DNA of 64,000 nt from Antedon mediterranea (GCF_964355755.1 NC_092678.1:6422922-6486921), one strand, 5' to 3'; positions 23,502 through 38,200 are shown, counted from the first letter of the stretch. Notes: generated by a model not told the origin, from the sequence alone. Translations and numbers: made by a program.

Positions 23502-23618
23502 CGCATGCGTCATACGTCACACGTGTGGAGGAAAGAAAAATCAAATTGAACTACTGACCAATGAGATACCGCCGTACGCCACAGAAAATCAGACGACACG
23601 GCGAAAGAAAATAAAATG
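23502..23618 (+). promoter_or_regulatory. Promoter-like segment and possible first exon ending ATG|GTAAGC
   Basis: GCGCATGCGT (NRF1-like) at 23501-23510, TACGTCA, CACGTG at 23520-23525 and CCAAT at 23558-23562, then an ATG at 23616-23618 directly followed by a consensus donor GTAAGC. A start codon abutting the first donor is common in housekeeping genes. I could not find a convincing downstream coding exon before 26131, so this may be a non-coding transcript or a short unrecognised gene. Confidence 0.45.
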
Positions 23619-23699
23619 GTAAGCATGAACTAAGTTTTTAATTTAAATTTATTTTGATTTTAATGATACAAACTACCTAAAAACTAATGTATTTATGAT

Positions 23700-24240
23700 C
23701 TACCCATTATCTAGACTCTGTGCCTAGGCTGAATAGCTTTAGTTTGTAGGCCTAAGCTAGCACTAGGCACCTTTTTAGCCAAGGCCCAACAAGGTAAGCT
23801 AGCTTAGCCTAGCTGGCCTGTAGTAATTGGGTCAAGGCTTGTAGGCTATAGTCGGTGTGTATTTTATGTGCGTGGGAAAGCGGCGAGGCCTACCAAGATC
23901 TAATCTAGATTTATATGGGAGATGACTGATCCTGCTTAAATAAGCTAGCAATAATTATAAGAACATTGTCATTGCAGTTATTTCTTTATTTTAATATGAC
24001 GTAGCCTATATGCTTAGGCTGGGTAGTATTAGGCTTAGGCCTACCAACTTCGCTAGGCCATGGTATACTACAAACTCATTAGGTAATGTAGGCTTATGGA
24101 TTTTATGTAGTAGGAGATATTATCTTGAGGGTAGGCTAGTAATATTAAAATGTGATGGTGGTTTATGAGTTGATTGATGATCCATAAACAGGGGTGCGAC
24201 ACATAGGCCCATGGTTTAAGCTCTAGGCTTTACCCTTTTT
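23700..24240. repeat. CTAGGCCTA-rich tract
   Basis: Many TAGGCCTA, CTAGGC and GCCTAGCT words just downstream of the possible first exon. Similar tracts lie at 29940-30035, 40085-40360 and 48655-48735. Confidence 0.6.
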
Positions 24241-24605
24241 TGACATATTTTAATGTCTGTTTTTTTTTCTCCCAAAGTTGCTCATAGTCATTACACCACT
24301 GTCTGTGAATGTTCAACCAATTTAAAAAAATGAAAATATATATCGGTAGATAAAATATTCAAATAGTTTTATTAAAACAAGGCTTTCAATGATATTTTAC
24401 AAGGAAAAAACATTCAACTATTTTTACAGTCCATGTTTTTAAAAAACGTTTATATTTCAATGTACTATTCATTTTACAACAATATCTAACAACCCATATG
24501 TACACATTACTAATTCTGAAAATGTATAAAAAATGATTTTTGATCTTTGTTAAAGCTTCTTTTTGTAAAAAATAGTACGTCAAATTGTCTATACTTTACA
24601 CTAGG

Positions 24606-24739
24606 ATTAAGCTGTCTACTTCATGTGACGACAACATGTGATGTGCCTATATATGGACATGATGATGTCATATCACTGCCATATTTGGACACATCATGCT
24701 TTTTTTGTCAAACTAGTTTAATAGTGTAGACAAAGCTTT
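24606..24739. mobile_element. Palindromic MITE family A, copy A6
   Basis: TTAAGCTGTCTACTTCATG to TAGTGTAGACAAAGCTTTA, with an intact CCTATATATGGACATGATGA centre. Confidence 0.85.
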
Positions 24740-24744
24740 ACAAT

Positions 24745-25690
24745 CTATAATCAATATATAAATATAATTACTACAAAAAAATATTCCTTTGCCACTAAAC
24801 CCACATACAAATTTATCTTATCTCAAAATAAATTGTAATAAATAACTAAATCTACAAAATACTGTATAAAGATTGATATGAAAAGCGAAATTAAATAATT
24901 TACCAAATTATTTTCAGCATATATTTTTCAATACAAAACAAGGCATTTAACAAACTCCTGATGACAAATAAATACCTACACACTAACTTCAATTTAAAAT
25001 AGATCCTCTTTAGATAAACTCTCCTTTTAATACAAAAAATCTTCACACTTTCTTATTATTATTATCATCAAAAATTAAAATAACAAGGTTCAACACTTTT
25101 TCAGTTACTAAATTATAATTCTATATAAATACAATATTGTTTTTAAAAAACAGCTGCAGTAACTTAAAATTTGCCTTTCATTATTTTTATAAATTTCATA
25201 TTTCAATAATTCTTAATTTGTTGAGTGTACCCTGCTATATAGGTCATCCTTTAAAAATGCAAAAGCCTCATATGTATTGCATAAGAATATTAAAATATTG
25301 CAAATATCTTATTTAAAATAGTTATTAAATTGTTTTTATAATTTATAAACGATAATCATATTTGATATGGAATTTATTCTGAAATAAATATTGTTCAATA
25401 ACTGATATGGCTTTTTACAATCATGAAATATTTAATTTTATAATATAATAATCCATATTATAAAGGAACACTATACAGTATTGAAATCTTCAATATAAAA
25501 TTACCTGTACAATAAAGTGTCCATATCTAGAGGATCTTTAAATTGTAGTGATTTTAATGGAATTATAATCATAATATTAAATAATGCAAAATAAATTGTA
25601 ATGTTATTAAATATTATATGTTCTGTTCTAGAGAAAAGATTTTTGGAACAAAATATATTTAATTTCGATATTTAATGTAATTAGGATTGT
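24745..25690. other. AT-rich spacer, nothing recognised
   Basis: Very AT-rich DNA between the two convergent genes. No exon, RNA gene or clear repeat seen. Confidence 0.6.
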
Positions 25691-25993
25691 TTTGTTTTAT
25701 TACAGCCAAATGATATGCAAAAATATTAAAAACTAAAAACAGTTTTGTTCTCTCTGATGATGTATGAGATTCTATATTGTGATTGGCTGTTACTACTAGC
25801 TTCCCATGTGTAGATATGCAAATTAGTTTAGACATCTTAGTTTCATGGTGGTCTGAAGAATTTGGCCTTGCTGTGTTGAATGGATTGTATTATGTAAGCA
25901 GAATAAACCACTGGTCTCCATCTTATGGATTATATACAGGCTACTTAGCCCTACTTAAGCCAGAATAACAAGGTATGTGATTTTAAAAATATT

Positions 25994-25999
25994 TTTATT
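25994..25999 (-). terminator. Candidate poly(A) signal of contactin
   Basis: AATAAA on the minus strand about 130 nt after the contactin stop codon. The real 3' end could lie further on. Confidence 0.4.
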
Positions 26000-26130
26000 A
26001 GGCTAGAATTTAATAGTAAATGCCAGGCCTTGTGGTTCTCTTTTACCAGTGTCTAGAGAAGGTAAATGCCCACTGAGGCATGGTGTTTCTTAGGCCTAGG
26101 CTCTAAGAGCTTAGCCCAAACAAACCATCA

Positions 26131-26234
26131 TTATAATAAGAGCAGGTAGGCAAGCTGTAACACACATGCTACCAGGAATGATGAATAGAACATGGTGGTT
26201 GCTGAATTCGTTGATTGTCTAGCAGCCTGCGAAT
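26131..26234 (-). CDS. CNTN: Contactin last exon: GPI-anchor signal
   Basis: Acceptor TATAG, then a split Asn codon, SQAARQSTNSATTM, the hydrophobic tail FYSSFLVACVLQLAYLLLL and TAA. A small-residue cleavage region (NSA), a short spacer and a hydrophobic end without a cytoplasmic tail fit a GPI signal. Easily missed because it has only 33 complete codons. Confidence 0.9.
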
Positions 26235-29200
26235 CTATAAAAATATACAATCACATAACATTAAAATTATTATTCATTTTAATACTAATTTTATACAAAT
26301 GAAACATACATTGTCTTGAAACATCAGTCAATTCATTTATAATTTTAAATTTACTGGCAAAACATTCCACATTCCTTACATATTCTTCGAAGAACAATTA
26401 AAACAATTTTCCACCAAATATTGTATCATTAAATTTAACTTACTGTTTTCAACTCTGATTGGCTCATCCTGTCCAACACCAATCCCACCTTTGCTGTAAC
26501 CCTTGACCTTTATAAGGTACACATGGTCTGGATAAAGTCGGTCAAGCATGACCTCTGTGGTTGGTACTTCTACATCTTCATAATAGGCATCATCCTCAAA
26601 CGTACCTAATGGCCAGTAGCAAACCTGAAGGATTAATAACAATATATTATAAGTTGGCATTAATTCTATTTTACATTTACAACCAGGCGTTTGATTTACA
26701 TCATGATCCAGTTGTCATTTTTGTCCTAAGTTTTGGAGTTTGAACCCAAGCATGGTGTTTATTCATTGATAACTGATATGATAATGTCCATTTGTATAGC
26801 GCCATTGCTCATGGCGCTGTGGATGCTACATCTTTTACCTTCTTCTTCTTCTCTCCTCAATGCTAACAATTCAGGCACTCTCAAATCTGTCTATGACATT
26901 GCCTGTGTATGAATATTTTGTGTACATCAGATCTACAATACATTTGTCATAATCAAAAAGATTCATTTTAACACCAGAACCATGTAGCGAGTGAGCCTCG
27001 AACCTTTAAAACTCAGCCTTGTGCTATTGAAGAACATCATTATAAAAGCCTCCTTATCTAGAGTATTTTCAGTTTAAACATATTTACCCTATATCCTTGA
27101 AGTTGTTCCTCATTTGATGATGTTGTTATCTTGTCCCAATTGATGTTCAGTTGGTTGTACTGTTTTCCAAACGTTACTCTTACATTATCAGGCGCTGTTT
27201 GTGGAGCTATACATTTATAGGAAATAGAATAATAGTTTTATAAGACAAAATTAGATATATAAAAAAAACTTTTCTTTGCCCAATACATCTATTTTCTTTT
27301 TTATTAAGAAAACACCCATAAATCTGGATTTTATAATAGAAATATCTATGTAAAGAATGTCACTTCTACTGATATTGTCATATCGCTATCATATATGGGC
27401 ACATACACTTTTATAGTTTAGACAGAGTTTTAGTATCCTTTTAGCTTTTCATTATTCTGTTAAAAATAGCCGACCAATTTTCATTTCTACCAGTATGGTA
27501 GGGAAATTTCATGAGTACCATAATAAACTTCTTCCCAGCTACTAATCTATGCTACTTACCAGACCTATATGTCCTAGCTGTTGCAATTGTGCTGCCAGGC
27601 CCTTTACCACCAGCGGTGTATGCATACACTCTAAATTGGTACTGTGTATAAGCCTCCAATTTATCAATAATGCTAACGGTTCCTGATCCAGATGTAGTGT
27701 ATATACTAGCGCTTGATTCTGGTATGTCATCTGTCCAGTATGCTATCTAATAATACAAAACAAAGTTCAGACATTTAATTCAATTCAAATTCTTAAACTG
27801 GGAAATTTGTTTGGTCGAGACAAGTATCAATCAGCTACTCTTTGTTTAATAACATTGAGTTGGTTATGATAGTTACAATTCATACTCATAGTAGCAATAG
27901 CATTAAATAACATACTTTGTAACCTTTGAACTGTCCCTGGACTGCCTGTGTGTTAATAGCATTCCATGACACCCTGATAGTCATTGCTGATTGGACGCTC
28001 AGTCGCACTCTACCAGGAGCAGTAGACGGTGCTGGAATATAAATGTTAGAATCAAAAGAAGATAATTATTGTGTCTTTCGGCTTAAAGTTTAATTATACA
28101 CAATATCATTATATTATCATCACTACCATATTTAAGGACATAGCACTTTTTTTATCAAACTAGTTTGATAGTATGGACATACAGTAGCTTTAATCAGTAT
28201 TCATTTACTGCGAATATACCACCCTATATTGTAAATATACCACCCTCTCTATTAAATATACCACACTCCCTTGTAAATATACCACCCTCTCTTGTAAATA
28301 TACCGTCCTATATTGTAAATATACCGCCCTATATTGTATATAGCATCCCCTCTTGTTATCCCTACAAACCATCTTACCTTCTTCATATGAGAATATATTA
28401 ACCGGAGTGCTCATTGGTCCTGGGCCAGGATCATTAACAGCCTGTATCTGTACAGTGTATTCTATGAACGTTTCAACACCCTCTACTTCAAATACGCCCA
28501 CTGTACCATTGTTGACATCAGCAGTTTGCTGTAGGCCTTCAGATCCAACCCGAGCCCAGTACACTTTATAATAGATACTTGGGGCATTCCAGTCTTCCAT
28601 ACCGAGGGGCTGATGACATAAGAATAATAATTTATATTTTTCATGAAGTAATGGAAGTAAAATTTTATTACTGAAAACTGATTTTTGCGGGAGGAATACC
28701 ATAAGAAAAACTTGGGTTTGAACAATTTTAGTAGTCAGTCTTTCATACTTTAGGCGTCTTTCACACCTGCTCTGGGCGACGCCAGGGTTCACGCAAGATT
28801 GCATGTACAGCATTAGCGACTTCTCATTTTCACGATGCGCTACATGGCTATGCACATATCAAGTAAATTGCATGGCGCATAGCCGTGGTGGGCGTCGTGA
28901 AAACAAAACATTGAAATGTTATTTTATTTGCCGGAAACCGGTGAAGCAGAAATGAAAGACGTTTTAGACCAGCATGTAGTGATTGCTTTTCTGGTTACTG
29001 GTCAATATGTTGGATGACACAGTTAGTTTTTAGTCATACTAACTATGTATACTTAACATTTTCAAGTGTTGAAATGTTATTGTATAGAATAAATACTACT
29101 GCTTTACCTGCCATGTAATACGAAGCTGACCTTCTCTCCCGCCTCCGCCACCAAGGTTACTAGGAGCTTTTGTGGGCACTGTAACAAAATTAGTTTAATG

Positions 29201-32200
29201 TTTAATGAATATTCTACAAAATCTACAAATTTTTCAAATTGGACTACTGTGTAATTATCAAATCCACATTTTATTAATATATTTGTAATCTTTTTTCAAA
29301 TAATTTCCAACAATTCAATTTTTGCTCATTTTGTATGTGTTCAGATGGAATATTATACCACTAACATTTCTGAGTTTATGATGAGAGGATGTTGCATATT
29401 TATTAGGTTAATTTAGAGAACTCTGATTTTAGAGTGATTACTATGGTGTCATAATCTGTGCAACGCTTGGCAATTATTTCTGTTCCCAAATGTAATATGT
29501 TGTGTTTGATTGTACTTTAGGATGCACATGTTCATCATTTAATAGATACAGCATAGTACAACTACCATATTAAAAACACTTATTTAATGTTAAAGCCCCA
29601 TTCCCTACGTTTTTTAGATCTAATTTAAGATCACAAACTATATTTAATGTAAAAATAATACTATATGGTCCTATTCCGATAACTTTTTTCGTCTTTAAAC
29701 GGTTAAAAATGTGAAAAATAAGTCGATTTTAATAATTATAGCGGCCCGCTATAAATCCCAAAATGCATTGCGCGCGGATTGATATTTTTGTTTTTCACCT
29801 GTAATTGGCCCACTTTTCGATCGATCGTGAGGCCAAAACAAATGGAAGACTCCTAACTTTTCAGCGAAAATACCGGGTTTTCCCCAATTTGTATCAACGG
29901 AGTCTGGCAAAAATAGAAAGACAATTAATGCAGCAACTATACAACGTCAGGCTAGGTATATAGCTAGCGTACGATGTTCGCACGTTACCGATGTTTACCA
30001 GCTAGGCCTACAAAACTAAGCCTAGCCAGGCTAGGCCTAAGACCGTCCACGAGAGGTCGATCGCCGCGAGCTACTTAGGTAGTGCATTGTTTCTCACTTT
30101 TTATCATAATTTACCATAAAACGTACATTTAAGACAAGGAATGACATGGTTTAATGTTTTTAAAGTGATATATATGTATTATTTTCCAAAAAACGTCCAA
30201 AATTGCAGGGAAGGGGTCTTTAACACCAATTCAAAGATAACATATCGGTTGTGAAACACGGTTTTTAGAGAATTCTCACCTGCCGGCTGAGTTGTAAATT
30301 CTGGTGACGAGTCACTCGGCTCACCAGCACCAAACCTATTGACAGCTAGTACACGGAACATGTAAACACTCCAAGGTGAAAGGTTAATCAAGGTCACGGA
30401 GTCTTTATTGACATCAGCAGTAGGTGCTATATCTATAAATAGATATGATTTAATCATGATTTATGTAAACAATCTTTCATGGACCGACATTCCATCATTA
30501 TTTCTTAAGGAAACGCAATAAAAGGAGTATGGGGTAGATACACTTTCTTGTTATACAGTGGAACCCCCACAAAGTGTCCCTTAATAGAGGTATCACTAAA
30601 TATGGGATGTAGTGATAAACATATATTTTCCCTTGTTTGACAGGAAGCTGTCCCCATAATAAGGATGTCCCTATAGTAGTTATATATTGCCCTTTGTTTG
30701 TTTTTAAAGGGAAAGTTTGCTTTTATAAAAAAATTAAAAAAAGTTTTGTAAAATAATAAAATAGAAAAAAAAAGAAAACAAACCCTAGTTTACCTCTTTG
30801 AATCTCCATCCATTCTTGTATGTGATTGGTCATAGCTTCGACTCTGTATGATGTAATGGGACTACCACCCTCTCTACCGCTAGACCAAATTAGTGCGACA
30901 CTTGTTGCTGTAGCACTGCCATCTTGAATACGCACACCATATGGTGCCCCCGGGGGTCCTATAATGAAAGTTAGATAGACAATATTCAGGGTGCAAATTG
31001 AATTACTAGTATCATAGAGATATTATAGTAATAATATCTCTATGCTAGTATTTAAAACATTCATATTTTATAGGACTAGATTATTACACATTATAAAAGC
31101 CCACCTGAAACTTGGAGTAATTATACTGCAGGGTAAGCCCACCCAACCACCATCAATAATAAATACAGTAAAACCTTCCATTGGGACATTTCTATTAAGG
31201 GTACACAGAGGAGTAATACATTTTTTACATTTTGACCAACCTCTATTTATGGGAAAACCCCTGTTGAGAGGACAGTTTCCCATGAAACAAATGTGGGGAA
31301 GTATATTTCAAACACAATGTCAAATCCTATTTAGGGTAAAACCCAATTAAGTGGAAATCTATCTACTGTAAACAGGATACAAAAACTACAGCTATTCATC
31401 AAAGATATTGGCACTGATTGTTACTCACCTTGGACTGTGATGATGGCAGAGGCAGACACCTGGTTGATGGGTGATGTCACCACACAGGTATATTCACCTT
31501 GCTGGTACATTGTGGTATCCTTAATTACCAGGTTACCGTGCACATCAATCATCTATAAAACAAAGACATCACATCAACTATTTGTCCTGGTTTGCCAATA
31601 TAGAAATGAGGCTCAAGGAATGACAACCAAGAACTGGTAAAAGGACCGGAAGACAAAAAGATGGAGAGATTGAATCTGGAAGAGAATGGCATATGACAGA
31701 AGAAAATCAAAATTACTGGAGGAGGGATTTACCCAACTATGGATGAAAACAGCCAGATGATGATAATAGGTTGATGGAGAGATAAAATTAACAAATACAT
31801 GGCAACCTGGATCAGAATGGCATGACAGAAGAAAATGGAAATTGCTGGAGATTACTAACAGCACTATCAATTTGTCTGTTACCTCTACATCCATGTCATA
31901 ATGTTTCAGATCCAGTTCATCATGGTCCTCTTCCCCATCCAGATGCAATTGATTACCATTAAACAGCCAAGTATATGCCAGTTCTAACAGGTCATCAACT
32001 CTAGCTTCACACTTGATGGTGTTGTCTCTGCCAGCACGTATCGTCTGGTCTGTCGGTTTCATGAAAAACTTGACCCCCTCTAGAAAAGCAGGTTTATAAT
32101 TCCATCAACAAACATTAACTAATGTACATTAATTTAAGAGATTGTTTATTAAAGAGATATTAGTTTATTGAATATAAAACACAATAGAACCCCTATTAAG

Positions 32201-35200
32201 AGGACACCGTCAGCAGAAACAAACAAGTGTTTCCTTAATATGGTTAGTCGTAGTTTTCAGTAGAACCTGATTTTACATTCCCTCGATTTTACGTACGCTA
32301 AAAATAACCGATGACGTCATCATTTTCTTACATTGAGGGCGCAATTTAACAACAACAAAGCACACAAAGCCACAAGCATGGCTGTGTGAGGAATTCTGCT
32401 GTGTGTGGGACAAGCTACGCACGTGCATTCCCCATAAAGCAGCGACTGTTTTTTTTTTATAGAAAACAATTATATTTTACACTTTATTTAAACATCGCAC
32501 AGCCTGTATATACTGTACTTTTCTAGTTAGGCCTCACATCTTGCTAGGCCAGCTACGATCTCTACGTATTTGGGGTCAATTTAAGGTCAACCTTGATTTT
32601 ACGAATCCTTTGTTTTACGTACGCCTTTCGGTCCCGTACCGTACGTAAAATGGAGGTTCTACTGTAGTCTGTTTGTTTCACAGGAAAGTGTCCTCTTAAT
32701 AGGATTGGTGTCCTATAAAGGAGAGAGTTGCGCTACCGTATCCGCATTAACAGTTTGATGCAATAAATAGAAATCTTTTCTCTGATAAATAGAGATATTT
32801 ATTACCATGATTGTAAAAGTTTGTTGGCTTATTTACTTCCTAAATTACATACTGTATATTTATTTTGCAAAAGTTACTTTATAGAAGTTGAGAACCAAGC
32901 ATGGTGATGTTACCTTTGACCTCAATGGAGCCGGTACTGGTGTTGGTTCCAAGGTCATTGGAAGCTACACAACGATACCTGCCACCATCACCAGAATGCA
33001 CATCCATAATCATCAGGTCACCAGAGTTATCATCCACAAAGAATTTGTTATTTGTCCTAATATCGTCCCACTGATTTGTGGCGCCCTCTCGTTGCCAAAC
33101 AATCCTTGCCTTTGGTGCAGCCTCGGGCCGGCAGCTCAAAGTGGCGTTCTGTCCGAGAGCAGCTGGTTGTGCAACATTTACAGAAATGTAGAAAATCGGC
33201 GCAAAAGCTGTAATTAAATGAATAAAAAAGAATTTTCAATTCTCACTCTACTGGCCCACTGCGCTATTATATCTGTATATTTTTCTAGCCCACATGCGTG
33301 TGTTATAATACCATCATCTATGCAATGAAGAATGTGATTTTAAATAACTATAGAAAGAACAAATATATAAAATAAGTACTCACCCCTAACATTTAGTTGG
33401 GCAGTTGAAATAATCATTCCAAACTCATTGCTAGCCTCGCATTGAAACATGGCATCATCGTCTTCCTGAAGGTCACTGATGGTCAATGTCCTCTGACCAT
33501 TACTGACCAGGTACTTTGCACTACTTTGAACTTCCACACCATTCCGATACCAACTGTATACGATGGGTTCTGTCGATTCTGCTACACACGTCCAAATCAC
33601 CTCTCCACCAATATCGCCATTCTTGTCTTCAATTTCGTCAACCCACTGTGGCTTAGCTATATGGCAAAATAATATTTAGCATTAGATTTTATGATGAGGA
33701 ATAGAATTTGTTGGTGACACAAATAATCCTTTAAGAGAAGATGTAGATGGGAAAACAAGTCATTAATGTCAGGTCTTTTAAGGCGTTGGAAGCGTGATCA
33801 CTCATATAACACTCCTAAAATGGCCTTGAGGTGTGCGATTTAAATCACACTTAAATTTGGTGGGTAACTTCTTTTAGACGGTCTTTCTGATAAAGCCAGC
33901 TTTAGCTTCAGAACACCAGTAAAGAAACTTACATCTGACAATAACTGTGCCTTCATTACTGATGCCACTCTGCACTGAGTTAGAGGCACTACATCGATAT
34001 GTTCCTGCATCTTCTATAGCAATATTTGGGATAACAAGCTCCTGGCTGTAATCTGTCTGGAAGGATCCACTAGGCAGACTCTCTCCATCAGTCCTTGTCC
34101 ATGACAGTGATGGAGTGGGCCTAAAAACAAACATGTTTGAGGGGGTTAGTGCTAAAATATATATTTTCCCTCTGTCTTATGGGAAAATGTCCCCTGAATG
34201 GGGGTTGGTTTTAGTGTTAAAACATATATTTCCCTCTGTTTCACAGTCAAATATCCCCTTCTAGGGGTTGGTTGTGGTATTAAAACAACAAATGTCCCCT
34301 TTTTTAAGAATGTCACCTAAATAAGGTTAGGGGAGGGGATCTACTGTGTACAGTATATGCAGTTCTTTTTGTTTTTGAAGTTGTACTAACCTGCCACTGA
34401 AGAAACACTGTAAGGTCACAGTATCCCCTTCCAATACATTCTGGGTACCAATAATTTGTTCCACTTGTGGGGCGTAATTTTGGTCCCTAGATGCTGATGG
34501 TAAAAAAAAGAAAAAAATAATTAGTTTGTAATTATTTACTACAATAGGAAAAATACAAGGGCTCTCTACTGGCCATTATGGTGTATCAGCATATTGATGC
34601 TACTCCCATCCCACTCTCTCTCAACATTGTCAAAGTACAGTATTATATCATTACTGCTAATTTGCTGTAGAATTAATACTTTATTGTGTATTTATTCTAG
34701 GCCCTTACCTGAAACTTGAAGTGGCCTTTTAGGCCCACCATACTTGTTTGATGCCCCACTAGGATTATTGTATGAATTGCGAATCTCGCAAACGTAATCT
34801 CCTGTATCACCATTAGCCCCTGTGAATGTGTTGGCAAAGTAAAGATATCCATCTTTACCCACACGGATGCGACGATCTCCTGATATATACTGGCCATTTT
34901 TCATCCAGCTATATTCAAGACCTGTACACAAAATTTCATTCACAATTATAGATAGAGTTGTGAAGTTGGACTTATGGACAGACTATTATCACTGAGGAGG
35001 AATGCTCTTCCTTGGATGCCAGTCTAATAAAACTTTTGTCTAAAAAAGGCAATTTAAATATCAGTGGTTAGAATATTTATTTTACACTAAGGATAACCCA
35101 GGAAGTCCTTAGATTTGTTCTTTAAAATGAACATAAGCCACGTTGTACACAGGACCAACAGCTTAACGTCTCATCCGAATGATGGTGCGCTATCTACATT

Positions 35201-38200
35201 TATTCTAACCTGCTAGTTAGAACACACAGAAATCTATGGTCTTTCATGGTTCAACGCACACTAGTTTAGCCACTGCATTTAAATGCCACGCTTCTTCTTC
35301 ATTTAACATTACAAAAACATCATAAATGATTATCTTTACCAGGATAATTATCGGGAGCATCACAATTTAATGATGTGCTTAAAAATTCATTTACTGTTAC
35401 TGTTGGTTGGTCATTCAGACTTGGAAAAAGGTCCACAACTATTTGATAGAAAAGAACAGAAAGCATTTATATTTAATCATCGTTATTACTGTAGTATATT
35501 TATATACTGATATGATATACGTTTCAGAACACTGTATACAGATTACAGCTAATGCTGCACGTAATTGCGTCCAGTCTAGTGTGAAAAGCTCATCGACAAG
35601 TAATTGATATCGCAATTTTCACTTATTACGATTGTGTAATAGAATTAAATGTCTCTATATCACTCCTACTATGGAGGAAATATATAGGTGATGCTATATA
35701 ATTCTCCATGCTCCTACCACGGACCTATAGGTCCATGCTCCTACGGAATTATATCGCAACATTTCACAGTCACTGATTGGTTTATTTAGTTTAAATGAAC
35801 CAATTAGTATACTTGTTTATAAGGTCGTCATTTTGTCAACAAACAGAAAACATTTTGGTCATATACTTTACAGTAGGAAGACAGAACATTTTATTTAGTA
35901 GGCTAGTCTATTTTTTGCTGAATAGTCTAATTCTATAAAAAAAATGCCCCTTTGAAGGCCTATAAGTTCATAAACATATGCAATGATTTGTAAGCCTACT
36001 TACATGTAAACGTTAGTTCCGCAGGCCTACTGAACACTGTGCCAACCTCATTAGACACCCAACACTGGTACATCCCTGCATCTCTCGTTCTCTCCGCATT
36101 GGTAATGCGCAGTTGGCCACCACTTATGGAGATATCTGAGTTACTGTCTGTAATAACGTCACCGTTGAAACGCCACTCGTATACTAATTCTCCATCCCCT
36201 TCAGCGGTACATCCAAAGTTGGCCGTGTTCATACCAATGTCCGCATCAACAATTTGATCTCTGGGCTCAATTATAATCTTTGGTCCTTTCATCTCATCCA
36301 TTTCTTAAAAAGACAACAAATTATTTATCAATTTTATTTTTGGTTGCAAGGATATAGAATTTGTTAATTTAATCCACTGAATTTAAAATAACTTACATTC
36401 ATACAGTATACAACTGTAGTTTTTACTTACTAGTTTTTAGGGATAGATATGTGGTTACGGAAGATGCCATTCCATTTTGGAGGCAATCTGGACCACTTTT
36501 TATTTTAATAATTTTAGGCCATATGTCAAAACTTGCTCTTGTTATTACCATTATTTTCATTTTATTTTTGGTTAGGACAACATACTGTACAGATTATTAT
36601 CCCTTATGACAATAAAATACACTGTAATATCATTCTTGTTTAGTGCTTAAATTCCATTAAAATATTGCTGCTAAATTACACCTGTTAAGTGTTATAATAG
36701 CTGTATAGTATTAACATTGCCGTTTGAATATTTAAAAGTGAATTTCATTTGATAAAACTGCTAGAACTTTTCACAATAGCTTGTCCGTTAGGTCATCAGC
36801 TAGTGTTCTATTGTATTCAGAGCTGAGACACTATAAATGTGCAATTTTCATTGTTCAGTTTTTATGCATCAATAATTCCCTATACCTAGTCACCTTTGTG
36901 AGCAGTACAATGGAAAGCCTACTGTAGGCTTGTTGTACACTATTGACAAGATCACACCATACAGTTTTGTCTGCCCTAGTTGATTTATTTAAACATGTAT
37001 AAACTGATGAAATGTGGCCTACTAATTTTTTTTAGAATCAAAACAACATTTAAATGATATTTTCCAAAATGTATGATTGTATATGATGGTAAAACAATGT
37101 TGTTATTATACCGCCATGGTATCAGCAGATTATACAACCAGTACCAGCGTAAAATAATATATATATAATTTATTTATATTATTAAGATGAAAATTTATGG
37201 GGAAAATAATTGAAACAACAGCTAAATAAATGTTAGAGTAGGCTGAAGTGAATGGCTGACCAATGTTTGGCCAACTAAAATGGTCAATGGAAAACAGGGA
37301 CATCATCACCTTTCCTATAGTATAAGCCCACCTGGGGGTTAAAACTGCCGTCAAATTTGTAGGTAATAGTCGTTTTCATGCAGCAGTTTCATCTTCCAAA
37401 GTAAGCTCATTTTTAAGTTATTCAGTAACAAATAAAAAAAATATATTAATTTGGTAACTTTACTGTAACTGTAGTTATTAAAAATCTAGTAAAAATACAT
37501 CCAATTAAAAAGATTAAAACCTTCTAAACAAAATCACTGTACTACAGACATTCAAAATTACATTCTGTACTTATGAATAATCGATAGACGCCGTGAAATC
37601 AATGATATAGCACACTATCACAACATCAAGCAGCGTATCACGCTTGGGAAATGAAATCACACACGATGGAATCGACAACACATATTGCATTATCATGCAA
37701 AAACCAATTTCCAATGTAACATCTTAATCTCAATAATTCGGATTACGGTATGTTGTGCCTAGCATACCCGGATAAACCGGCAATAGCCTGAGCTCTGCCA
37801 AGGGAGAGCCACGAACAAAAACATACGTTACTTGAACATCCCTCTGGAATCAATCAATGTGCTTATAATATTTCCATTTTTCAAAAAAAAAAAATATTAA
37901 TACCTTTTACTTTCAAAACATGATTAGATATCAAATAATTATGATAAAAGTTAATATTCACATAATAAATTACATTTCTCAAATAAATAATATACAGTAG
38001 TGGTATACAAATGAATTATTTCAATGTGGGACAGTGGGAAAAGGCACTCATCATAGACTACCATTTTTAAAGAACAATTTGCGATATAATTTTATTAAAT
38101 TATCTACCAGCCAGTACCATAAAACATTTTACTGTTGTTTCTGTTGTATAGTTTTAAGAGATAATCAATAAAATGAATTGCAAAAATGTAATCTTAATTT

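Noticed and set aside
24277-24330. Second exon for the orphan ATG|GTAAGC exon (TTGCTCATAG after CCCAAAG)
   Set aside because: It would keep frame for only about 16 codons before TAA and shows no recognisable peptide; splice site and T run alone are too common here.
28205-28855. A 216-codon minus-strand frame as one gene
   Set aside because: Only 28378-28609 is coding (contactin FN3-2). The rest reads through a donor into a minisatellite and upstream through an acceptor into intron.
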